From: Diaminobutyricimonas sp. LJ205
GTDB lineage: Bacteria > Actinomycetota > Actinomycetes > Actinomycetales > Microbacteriaceae
Assembly (NCBI RefSeq): GCF_009755725.1
Contig: NZ_CP046619.1
Span: 620,001 to 684,000, forward strand
Reading direction: 5' to 3'
DNA length: 64,000 nt
Under the pieces are notes generated by a model. The model was not told the DNA's origin and did no database searches. It saw nothing but the letters and a program-made list of their open reading frames with translations. The position numbers and the translations under genes were made by a program. How positions within the stretch are numbered: position 1 is the stretch's first letter; every line of letters starts with the position of its first letter. Positions 32,988 to 40,382 of this stretch are shown piece by piece.

Positions 32988-33929
32988 ATGAGGCCACTTG
33001 TTCAGCGGTTGGGGTACGTCGCGGTTGACGCAACTGATCCCGTTCGTCTTGCTGAAGACACCGCAAATATCGTGGGAGCGCGAGTCGTCGGACGAGACGG
33101 TGGAAGAATCCTGATGTCGTCCAACCGGCGGCACGCTGAGCTCGTGATTCACGAGGGAGCGAGTGACTCCTACCGGAGTTGCGGGCTTGAAGCGGTGAGT
33201 GAGTCGGCCGTCGATGAGGTCGCTGAGCGATGCAAGCGGGCCGGCATCGAGGTGCTCTCTCGCACGCCATCCCTGGCTGCGATCGACAAGTCGGTCACGT
33301 TCCAGACCTCGGAAGGCCTCGTTTTCGAAGTGCACACACCGATGCCGGAAGATCGTGCCTCGAAATATCACGGCCCGGGGGTTCGGCCGAAGACCCTCGA
33401 CCACATCAACTTCACAGCCGTGGACCCCGAGCAGTGGTCCAAGGAGATGGCGGACTCGTGCGGCTTCCTGCTGAGCGAGCGGACGACCGGTTTCGAGATC
33501 TCGTGGATGCGCGCCGCTGACCGGCGGCACCACACCGTGGCCGCCGTCAAGAGTCACGCGGGCGGGGTCCATCACCTCAGCTGGGAGTTCAATAGCTTCC
33601 AAGACATGAAGACGATCAGCGACAGTCTCATCCCGGAGGAGCGCCGCCTCATTTGGGGTCCGGGTCGTCATGGGGCTGGAGACAACCTCTTCCTCTACTT
33701 CCGCGACAGCGCAGACTTCCTGGTCGAGTGCATCGCCGAGATGGAACTCATGCAGGACGACGCGCCTGTTCGGATTTCGGACCCGGGAGAGGGCCTGTCC
33801 AACTGGAAGGTCGTGAACCAGTGGGGTGCGCTGCCCCCGATCGAATGGGTCGAGTCGTTCACGCCGATCAGCGCGGCGGCAGGAAACCCTGGCGATCCCA
33901 CGCATGCCGCTGCAGCGGTCACGCTCTAG
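32988..33929 (+). CDS. type I extradiol dioxygenase-like VOC protein
   Basis: 313 aa, two VOC domains. Domain 2 keeps all three metal ligands of extradiol dioxygenases: His in LDHINF (about residue 138), His in GVHHLSWEF, and Glu in the segment GRHGAGDNLFLYFRDSADFLVE. That last segment follows the extradiol signature GxH...Y...D...E except that the usual Pro after Asp is Ser. The conserved His and Tyr of the active site are therefore present. Expected reaction: O2-dependent meta-cleavage of a catechol-like or hydroxylated heteroaromatic ring. Starts the second half of the island, with Rid, flavin oxidase and amidohydrolase genes following on the same strand. Confidence 0.78.
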   Translation: MRPLVQRLGYVAVDATDPVRLAEDTANIVGARVVGRDGGRILMSSNRRHAELVIHEGASDSYRSCGLEAVSESAVDEVAERCKRAGIEVLSRTPSLAAIDKSVTFQTSEGLVFEVHTPMPEDRASKYHGPGVRPKTLDHINFTAVDPEQWSKEMADSCGFLLSERTTGFEISWMRAADRRHHTVAAVKSHAGGVHHLSWEFNSFQDMKTISDSLIPEERRLIWGPGRHGAGDNLFLYFRDSADFLVECIAEMELMQDDAPVRISDPGEGLSNWKVVNQWGALPPIEWVESFTPISAAAGNPGDPTHAAAAVTL

Positions 33930-33976
33930 AGAAACACACACTGACACACCGAAGCGTTACGAAAGGGATCCTGATT

Positions 33977-34381
33977 ATGCCTCGAACGGTCATGAATCCA
34001 GAGAGCGTGCATTCCGCTCCGGGCTACAGCCACATTGCGGTCGCGGAGGGGGAGAAGCTCGTGTTCTTTGCCGGGCAGGTGTCTCTCGACGACGACCTGA
34101 ATATCGTCGGGGAGGATGATCTGAGGCTTCAGGTGATCACGGCGATGAGCAATCTTGCGAAGGTGATGGAGGCCGCGGGTGCGAGCTGGGATGACATCGT
34201 TCGCCGGACCGTGTACACGACGCAACCATTTGAACTGGCGGCAATCGGTGAATCGATTGCTCAGGTGACGGGTGATGCGGCCGATCCGCCGCAGACGATC
34301 GTGGGAGTGACCGGACTCGCGCTCCCTGGGCTGCTCGTGGAGATCGAATGCACCGCTTCGCTGCGTTCGTCGACACTATAG
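33977..34381 (+). CDS. Rid-family (YjgF/YER057c/UK114) protein lacking the deaminase arginine
   Basis: 134 aa from ATG 33977, Shine-Dalgarno AAAGGGA. YSHIAVAEGEKLVFFAGQVSLDDDLNIVGEDDLRLQVITAMSNLAKVMEAAGASWDDIVRRTVYT and the end VEIECTASL are Rid-family. The position matching Arg105 of Escherichia coli RidA falls in TGLALPGLLVEIE, which has no Arg. RidA proper needs that residue to hydrolyse enamines/imines, so this belongs with the Rid groups of other or unknown activity that often sit in catabolic operons. 12 bp from the flavin oxidase gene. Confidence 0.82.
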   Translation: MPRTVMNPESVHSAPGYSHIAVAEGEKLVFFAGQVSLDDDLNIVGEDDLRLQVITAMSNLAKVMEAAGASWDDIVRRTVYTTQPFELAAIGESIAQVTGDAADPPQTIVGVTGLALPGLLVEIECTASLRSSTL

Positions 34382-34393
34382 GACGGCGCGACG

Positions 34394-35788
34394 ATGGCAA
34401 CCGACCCGCGACGCGAAGGAGCGCACGCATTGACGCCACATGACTTCGAGAGCCGGCTCGTACGCGATCCGGAGCTGCTCGCACAGATGAGCGGCTACAA
34501 CCAGGCATGGGATGTCGCGCCTTCGGTGGCGCTGCGCCCTCACGGCGACGGCGATGTCGCTGCCGCGATCGACTACGCGAGTGAGCGCGGACTCGGAGTC
34601 GCAGTTCAGTCGACCGGTCACGGGCGGGTGGATGCAACGACGGATGCGTTCTTGCTCGATACCAGCGGCCTGCGCTCACTCGAGGTCGACCCCGATCAGC
34701 GCACGGCGCGTGTCGATGCGGGTGTCCGGTGGACGGAGGTCATCGAGTCGGCAGCCCGTTTCGGGCTCGCGCCCCCGTCAGGTTCGTACCCCGGCGTCGG
34801 CGTCATGGGTTACAGCCTGGGCGGAGGTCTTGGACCACTCGGCCGCAAGTATGGATACGCCGCGGATCACGTGCGCGAAGTGACCGTGGTGGCTGCCGAC
34901 GGGCAGACCTACGTCGCAAGCCCGACTCGCAATCCCGAGCTCTTCTGGGGCATCCGCGGCGGAAAGGGGAACTTCGGCATCGTCACCTCCATGGTGATGG
35001 ATCTGCTCCCCGTCTCGGAGCTGTTCGGTGGCGGCATCTACTTTGCCGGAGATGCGACCGCAGACATTCTTCACAACTACTTCCCCTGGGCGCAGTCCCT
35101 CCCTGAGGAGGCGACCAGCTCAATCGCTCTGATTCGGATGCCGGATGTGCCGGAGGTGCCCGAGGCGATCCGCGGCAAGTTCGTGGTACATCTAAGGATG
35201 GCTCACCTGGGTAGCGCGGACGAAGGGGCTGCGTTGCTCGCCCCTATGCGCCGGCTGGGGCCGACGTTGCTGGAGAACATGCGCACGATGCCCTACACGG
35301 ATGTCGCCAGCATCCACAACGACCCGCCCGAGCCGACTCCGTTCTGGGATCGTAGCGCCTTGCTTCGGGATGTCACCGATGAAGCCATCGACCGGTTGGT
35401 CGAGGTCGCTGGGCCGAGCGCGGATCTTCCGTTGGCGATGGTCGAGGTGCGCCACCTCGGCGGAGCGCTTGCGCGACAGCCTGAGACGCCGAACGCAGTA
35501 GGCGGGCGCGATGCCGAGTTCAACATGCTGATGCTCGGAGTGTCGACAGAGAGCGGTTTCTCCACCGTCAAGGACGCTGGTGCTGCGGTTGTCGGCGCCG
35601 TCCAGGATTCCTGGACCGGGAATTCAATCCTGAATTTCCTTGGGCCCGACCAGACACCCGACCAAATTGCACGAGCATTCAAAGCGGATGACTACGTCCG
35701 TCTACAGGAGCTGAAGAAGCACTGGGACCCGGACAACCTGTTCCGGTTCGGGCACGTTATCCCGACCGCCGACATTCGGATCGGGTGA
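34394..35788 (+). CDS. BBE-family FAD-linked oxidase
   Basis: 464 aa. PCMH-type FAD domain: LGVAVQSTGHGRVDATTDAFLLDTSGL, where the His in GHG is the usual covalent FAD site, and YPGVGVMGYSLGGGLGPLGRKYGYAADHV. The berberine-bridge C-terminal end appears as KKHWDPDNLFRFGHVI. The second attachment cysteine of bicovalent members is absent, so FAD is probably tied through His alone, as in 6-hydroxy-D-nicotine oxidase. That enzyme oxidises a C-N bond in a heterocycle; by analogy this one may make an imine that a downstream hydrolase opens. Substrate unknown. No signal peptide. Confidence 0.82.
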   Translation: MATDPRREGAHALTPHDFESRLVRDPELLAQMSGYNQAWDVAPSVALRPHGDGDVAAAIDYASERGLGVAVQSTGHGRVDATTDAFLLDTSGLRSLEVDPDQRTARVDAGVRWTEVIESAARFGLAPPSGSYPGVGVMGYSLGGGLGPLGRKYGYAADHVREVTVVAADGQTYVASPTRNPELFWGIRGGKGNFGIVTSMVMDLLPVSELFGGGIYFAGDATADILHNYFPWAQSLPEEATSSIALIRMPDVPEVPEAIRGKFVVHLRMAHLGSADEGAALLAPMRRLGPTLLENMRTMPYTDVASIHNDPPEPTPFWDRSALLRDVTDEAIDRLVEVAGPSADLPLAMVEVRHLGGALARQPETPNAVGGRDAEFNMLMLGVSTESGFSTVKDAGAAVVGAVQDSWTGNSILNFLGPDQTPDQIARAFKADDYVRLQELKKHWDPDNLFRFGHVIPTADIRIG

Positions 35789-35845
35789 CCTGCAAGCCCC
35801 TTCGTTCCTTCGGGAGCACCGCAACACATGAGCATAGGAGAAATG

Positions 35846-37189
35846 ATGTCTGGAAGTTCCACACCCCCGAGAGGGTCATACCTCATCCGCGGTGGCGCAG
35901 TGATTTCCGTAGACCCGGAGATCGGGAACCTGCCCCAGGGGGACGTCCTGGTCAAGGACGGCGTGATCGTGGATGTCGGTAGCGACATCCAGGCTAATGA
36001 TGCCGAGGTGGTGGACGCGAGCGGGATGATCGTGATGCCGGGCCTGATCGAAACGCACCACCACATGTGGAGTTCGCTCGGCCGCAACTTCGTCGCTCAG
36101 GACCATGAGTACTTTCCCGCGAAATGGGCCACTTCCGCGCACTACGAGCCGGAGGACTTCTACCGGAGCGTGCTCCTCGGCCTTGTGGATGCGGCGAATG
36201 CCGGGATCACCACGATGCACAACTGGTCGCACAACACCCGGACGCCCGAGCATGCCGACGCAGAACTCAGGGCGCACCGCGACGGTCTTATCCGAGCGCG
36301 GTACTCGTACGGTCACCGCGATCTCCTCCCCGAGGACGAGGCACTCGACTTCACCGATATCGATCGAGTCGCGAACGAGTGGTTCCACACGGACTCGGAG
36401 CTCGCCAAGGTGGTCCACCTCGGGGTGAACCTGCGGGGACCCGACCTCGGTGATTCGGACGTGTTCTACAGAGAAGCGGAAGAGGCGCGGGCGCGGAAGC
36501 TTCCGGTGTCCGTTCACACGATGCAAGGTGCGGAGACGAAAGTTTCAGCGCGCGAGCTCGAGGAAAAGGGGCTGTTGGGGCCGGACTTCCTCATCTGCCA
36601 CTTCCTGGCGGCCACGGAAGAGGACCGCCAGGCCATGGTGAGGACGGGCACTCCGTTGAGCTTCTCCGTGCACTCGGAGCTCCGGCTCGGCGATGCGGGC
36701 GACCCGAGAGCTGCCCTGCTGAAGATGGTCGCCGCCGGCGTAACGGTGTCGCTGTCGATCGACGCGACGTCGTTGGCTCCCGTCAACTTGTTCGAGGCGA
36801 TGCACATCGCCTGGAACATGGGGATCCCGTGGCAGGGCACAGATACGGAGTCCTTCGATCGACTGAACTTCGCCGACGCCATTCGGTTCGCAACCATCAA
36901 CGGTGCGCAGGCGCTGGGCCTCGGGGATGTCACCGGTTCGCTCACGCCCGGAAAGCGCGCCGACCTAATCCTGATCCGGAAGCATGACCTCAACGTCGCG
37001 CCGGTGGGGGACCTGGAATCGACCGTGGTGCGTTCGGTCACCCCTGCGAATGTCGACACCGTCCTCAGCGACGGCCGCATCATCAAGCGGAAGGGCGAGC
37101 TCGTGGCCTTCGACGTGGAGCGAATTGTCCGAGAGGCAGAGGCCTCGGCCGCGGCCGTGCTCGATCGTGCGGGCGCCCGCGTCGGATAG
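35846..37189 (+). CDS. ATZ/TRZ-type amidohydrolase
   Basis: 447 aa from ATG 35846 (AGGAG 5 nt upstream; ATG 35828 and 35843 also in frame). Metal-dependent amidohydrolase barrel: IVMPGLIETHHHMW has the HxH, LPVSVHTMQGAE the third His, LICHFLAATEED the fourth and SLSIDATSLAP the Asp. The catalytic Glu normally three residues after the third His is Gln here (HTMQ). The C-terminal SLTPGKRADLILI is family-typical. Relatives deaminate or dechlorinate purines, pyrimidines and s-triazines, consistent with a nitrogen heterocycle substrate for the island. Convergent with the GntR gene. Confidence 0.85.
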   Translation: MSGSSTPPRGSYLIRGGAVISVDPEIGNLPQGDVLVKDGVIVDVGSDIQANDAEVVDASGMIVMPGLIETHHHMWSSLGRNFVAQDHEYFPAKWATSAHYEPEDFYRSVLLGLVDAANAGITTMHNWSHNTRTPEHADAELRAHRDGLIRARYSYGHRDLLPEDEALDFTDIDRVANEWFHTDSELAKVVHLGVNLRGPDLGDSDVFYREAEEARARKLPVSVHTMQGAETKVSARELEEKGLLGPDFLICHFLAATEEDRQAMVRTGTPLSFSVHSELRLGDAGDPRAALLKMVAAGVTVSLSIDATSLAPVNLFEAMHIAWNMGIPWQGTDTESFDRLNFADAIRFATINGAQALGLGDVTGSLTPGKRADLILIRKHDLNVAPVGDLESTVVRSVTPANVDTVLSDGRIIKRKGELVAFDVERIVREAEASAAAVLDRAGARVG

Positions 37190-37214
37190 TAGCCGCGCAG
37201 TCGCGAGGTCCGCG

Positions 37215-37251
37215 CGCGGAGTGCTGATGGGTCCACCATCAGTACTCCGCG
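37215..37251. terminator. bidirectional stem-loop terminator
   Basis: CGCGGAGTGCTGATGG (37215-37230), loop GTCCA, CCATCAGTACTCCGCG (37236-37251): 16 bp with one G-U. It lies between the convergent amidohydrolase and GntR genes; no long U-run on either side. Confidence 0.7.
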
Positions 37252-37323
37252 TTCTGCGTCAGCCCGGATCCAGCCTCGAGGTCCTGCTGAGTGCCTCTAC
37301 CGGATGGGCAGAGTTTGCATCAA

Positions 37324-38013
37324 TCAGCGAGCGAGGTTCGCCTCGAGAGAGTGTTCGATGGAGGCTCGACGACAGGCTTCCTCGTCGCCGGACTCGATCG
37401 CGTCGACGATTGCCTCGTGCACGCGTACACGCTCCTGCTTCTGCGGCATACGCTTCGAACCGGGCACGACATTCACAGTGTTCGAAGAGATGATCTCAAG
37501 CAAGCCGAGGGCTACGTTCTTCAGGATCTCGTTCCTGCCGATCCCGATGACCAGCTCATGGAAGGCCCAGTTGCTGCGAACGAAGAGCAGATCATCATCG
37601 ATCGCGTCGCGCATGCGCTGTACCTGCGCGCGGAGTGCTCGAATATCCTTGGCGGTTCGGTACCGACTGGCTTCGACAACCGTCAGCGGATCGACCACCG
37701 CGCGGAGCGCCACGGCATCCATGACAGTCTCCGGCTTTGCACGGACGGCGATGAGGGCGTCGCTGATCCGGACAAGGGGATCCGGTGAAGCGACGAAGAC
37801 ACCACCACGGGGTCCGGTGCGCAATGAGATCACATGTCGGGACTGGAGGAGCCGAATGGCTTCATTCATCGTCCCGGCAGCGACCCCGGCCTGAAGGCGC
37901 AGCTCGTCTTTAGTGCCAAGGCGATCGCCGGGTTGCATCTTCTCGATGGTCGACAACAGACGATCCGCAACATCCTGGGCACGCGAAGGACGGACATGCA
38001 AATCGAATGACAT
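37324..38013 (-). CDS. GntR/FadR-family transcriptional regulator
   Basis: 229 aa from ATG 38013; ATG 38040 would add nine residues and neither has a clear Shine-Dalgarno. Winged helix: RAQDVADRLLSTIEKMQPGDRLGTKDELRLQAGVAAGTMNEAIRLLQSRHVISLRTGPRGGVFV. C-terminal FCD-like helical domain with DDLLFVRSNWAFHELVIGIGRNEI and ERVRVHEAIVDAIESGDEEAC, where Asp/His residues usually bind a metal that helps hold an organic acid. Divergent from the semialdehyde dehydrogenase, whose -10 box lies in a perfect palindrome; probable repressor of that gene and perhaps of the island. Confidence 0.87.
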   Translation of the reverse strand: MSFDLHVRPSRAQDVADRLLSTIEKMQPGDRLGTKDELRLQAGVAAGTMNEAIRLLQSRHVISLRTGPRGGVFVASPDPLVRISDALIAVRAKPETVMDAVALRAVVDPLTVVEASRYRTAKDIRALRAQVQRMRDAIDDDLLFVRSNWAFHELVIGIGRNEILKNVALGLLEIISSNTVNVVPGSKRMPQKQERVRVHEAIVDAIESGDEEACRRASIEHSLEANLAR

Positions 38014-38128
38014 GTGTTCATAGTACTGGATTTGGGCCATCGTCAACGGGCGGATCGGCTTCGGCGGGAAGCAGGAGGTAGCCACAGCGGTGCATGTTGT
38101 GCAGAAATGCGGCGACTCGGAACAATGC

Positions 38129-38145
38129 CCTATAATGATTATAGG
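38129..38145 (+). promoter_or_regulatory. palindromic operator over the dehydrogenase -10 box
   Basis: CCTATAATGATTATAGG, a perfect palindrome with arms CCTATAA and TTATAGG around TGA. It contains a consensus TATAAT -10 at 38131-38136, so a bound GntR dimer would directly block RNA polymerase. It lies 39 bp before the dehydrogenase start and 116 bp before the GntR start. Confidence 0.7.
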
Positions 38146-38183
38146 TAATCGTGCCACGGTGGCGCGACGGGAGGATGCGAGCA

Positions 38184-39683
38184 ATGACGCGTGAACTGAC
38201 TCACTTCATCGGCGGCGCCAGGGTTGCTGGCACTTCTGGACGCTTCAGTGATGTGTTCAACCCGAGCACAGGAGAAGTGCAGGCGCGCGTCCCCTTGGCC
38301 AGCGTCGAAGAAGTCTCGAACGCTATCGCGAACGCGGCCGCCGCTCAGGAGGAGTGGGGCGCGACGAATCCGCAGCGCCGTGCCCGCGTCCTGCAGAAGT
38401 TCCTCGAGCTGATCGCCAAGGACACGCCGTCGCTGGCTCGCATGCTCTCGAGCGAGCATGGCAAGACCATCGACGACTCGAAGGGTGACATCCTGCGCGG
38501 GGTTGAGGTCATCGAGTTCGCGCTCGGCGCTCCTCACCTGCTGAAGGGGGAGTACACGACTGGTGCCGGGGCCGGCATCGATGTGTACTCGATGCGTCAG
38601 CCGCTTGGTGTGGTGGCCGGTATCACGCCGTTCAACTTCCCCGCGATGATTCCACTGTGGAAGGCAGGCCCGGCGATCGCTGCCGGTAACTCCTTCATCT
38701 TGAAGCCTTCCGAGCGTGACCCCTCGGTGCCGCTGCGTATCGCAGAGCTGTTCATCGAAGCGGGCCTGCCTGCTGGAGTGTTCAACGTCGTCAACGGTGA
38801 CAAGGAAGCCGTCGATGCGATCCTCACCGACGATCGGATCAAGGCTGTCGGATTTGTGGGTTCGACGCCGATTGCGCAGTACATCTACTCCACGGCCGCG
38901 GCGCACGGCAAGCGCGCACAATGCTTCGGTGGCGCAAAGAACCACCTCATCGTGATGCCGGACGCTGACCTTGACCAGGTCGCCGATGCGCTGATCGGCG
39001 CAGGGTACGGTTCGGCCGGTGAACGGTGCATGGCGATCTCGGTCGCCGTTCCGGTCGGGGCGGAGACGGCAGACGCCCTCGCTGCGACGCTGGCCGAGCG
39101 TGTCAAGCACCTCAAGGTCGGCCCGGCTTTGGAAGAAGGCTACGACTATGGCCCGCTGGTGACAGCTCAGGCCAAGACGCGCGCGGAGGATTACATCCAA
39201 GGCGCCATCGATGAGGGAGCAACGCTTCTGGCCGACGGCCGCGGCATTACCGTGCCAGGGCATGAGAGCGGCTTCTACCTGGGGCCGACCCTCTTCGACC
39301 ACGTCACGCCGGACATGACGATCTACAAGGAAGAGGTCTTCGGGCCCGTCCTGATCATCACCCGGGCGGACAGCTATGAGGAAGCGTTGCGTCTGCCCAG
39401 CGAGCACGAATACGGCAACGGTGTTTCGATCTTCACCCGCGATGGCGACGCGGCGCGTGACTTCGCCGCCCGAGTGAACACCGGCATGGTCGGTGTGAAC
39501 GTGCCGATCCCGGTGCCGATCGCCTACCACTCATTCGGCGGCTGGAAGCGCTCCGGCTTCGGGGACCTCAACCAGTATGGAACCGACTCCTTCCGCTTCT
39601 ACACGAAGACGAAGACGGTGACCAGCCGCTGGCCCTCCGGAATCAAAGAGGGTGCCAGCTTCGTAATGCCGATGATGCATTGA
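38184..39683 (+). CDS. mmsA: CoA-acylating methylmalonate-semialdehyde dehydrogenase
   Basis: 499 aa from ATG 38184 (GGGAGG 9 nt upstream; GTG 38151 and ATG 38175 rejected). Aldehyde dehydrogenase of the MmsA/IolA class: VAGITPFNFPAMIPLWKAGPAIAAGNSFILKPSERDPSVPL, VGFVGSTPIAQYIY, and the nucleophile in GSAGERCMAISVAV. It oxidises malonic or methylmalonic semialdehyde to acetyl-CoA or propionyl-CoA with NAD and CoA. It could complete the valine operon at 0.4-4.3 kb, or finish the island's own pathway; its placement beside the island's GntR favours the second, but both are possible. Confidence 0.9.
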   Translation: MTRELTHFIGGARVAGTSGRFSDVFNPSTGEVQARVPLASVEEVSNAIANAAAAQEEWGATNPQRRARVLQKFLELIAKDTPSLARMLSSEHGKTIDDSKGDILRGVEVIEFALGAPHLLKGEYTTGAGAGIDVYSMRQPLGVVAGITPFNFPAMIPLWKAGPAIAAGNSFILKPSERDPSVPLRIAELFIEAGLPAGVFNVVNGDKEAVDAILTDDRIKAVGFVGSTPIAQYIYSTAAAHGKRAQCFGGAKNHLIVMPDADLDQVADALIGAGYGSAGERCMAISVAVPVGAETADALAATLAERVKHLKVGPALEEGYDYGPLVTAQAKTRAEDYIQGAIDEGATLLADGRGITVPGHESGFYLGPTLFDHVTPDMTIYKEEVFGPVLIITRADSYEEALRLPSEHEYGNGVSIFTRDGDAARDFAARVNTGMVGVNVPIPVPIAYHSFGGWKRSGFGDLNQYGTDSFRFYTKTKTVTSRWPSGIKEGASFVMPMMH

Positions 39684-39728
39684 CCGGTATTTGATAGCCA
39701 CAGAAGAGAACGTCACACCTGAGTCGCG

Positions 39729-40382
39729 TCAACGCATCGTCAGGCCGCGGTCGCGTGCGACAGCGACCGCGGCTGCCCGATCCCGCAGGTGCAGCTTCGC
39801 GAGGATCGTGGCGACGTTGTTCCGCACCGTCTTCTCGGAGAGCAGGAGCGCAGCGGCAATCTCGTGATTGCTGCGCCCGGCGGCGACCTGCCCGAGAACT
39901 TCGGCCTCCCGCGCCGTGAGTTCGGGAAACACCGCGGCCGGAGCCGGCTGCGATCCGCGGGTTGCGTAGTCGGCCAGGCGCCGGCCGATCTCACCGCCGT
40001 ACACGGTTCCGCCCGATGCGACGGCGAGCACCGCCCGGGTGATCTCCTCGCGCTCGGCGCCCTTGAGCAGGTAGCCGCTCGCCCCGGCGCTGACCGCGGC
40101 GAGCACGGGTCCATCGTCGGCGTGCATGGTCAGCACGATGACCCCGATCTCGGGATGGTTCCTAGCGAGTTCGGCGACGGCGCCTGCCCCGGTCACTCCC
40201 GGCATCTCGAGATCGGTCAACACCACGGCCGGACGAAGCTCTCGGGTGAGCCGCAGCAGTTCGGGGCCGTCGGCGGCCGCGCCGACCACCTCCAGCTCGG
40301 GAACCGCGACGAGAGCCGCCTCCAGTCCGAACCTGAACATTGGATGATCGTCGGCAATCACGACCCGCACCGGGGCGGTCAC
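39729..40382 (-). CDS. NarL/LuxR-family response regulator
   Basis: 217 aa, GTG 40382, overlapping the kinase stop by one base. Receiver: VRVVIADDHPMFRFGLEAAL, VVLTDLEMPGVTGA (phospho-Asp), VIVLTMHADDG, GYLLKGAEREEI. HTH: LTAREAEVLGQVAAGRSNHEIAAALLLSEKTVRNNVATILAKL. Output of the adjacent sensor. Confidence 0.92.
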   Translation of the reverse strand: MTAPVRVVIADDHPMFRFGLEAALVAVPELEVVGAAADGPELLRLTRELRPAVVLTDLEMPGVTGAGAVAELARNHPEIGVIVLTMHADDGPVLAAVSAGASGYLLKGAEREEITRAVLAVASGGTVYGGEIGRRLADYATRGSQPAPAAVFPELTAREAEVLGQVAAGRSNHEIAAALLLSEKTVRNNVATILAKLHLRDRAAAVAVARDRGLTMR

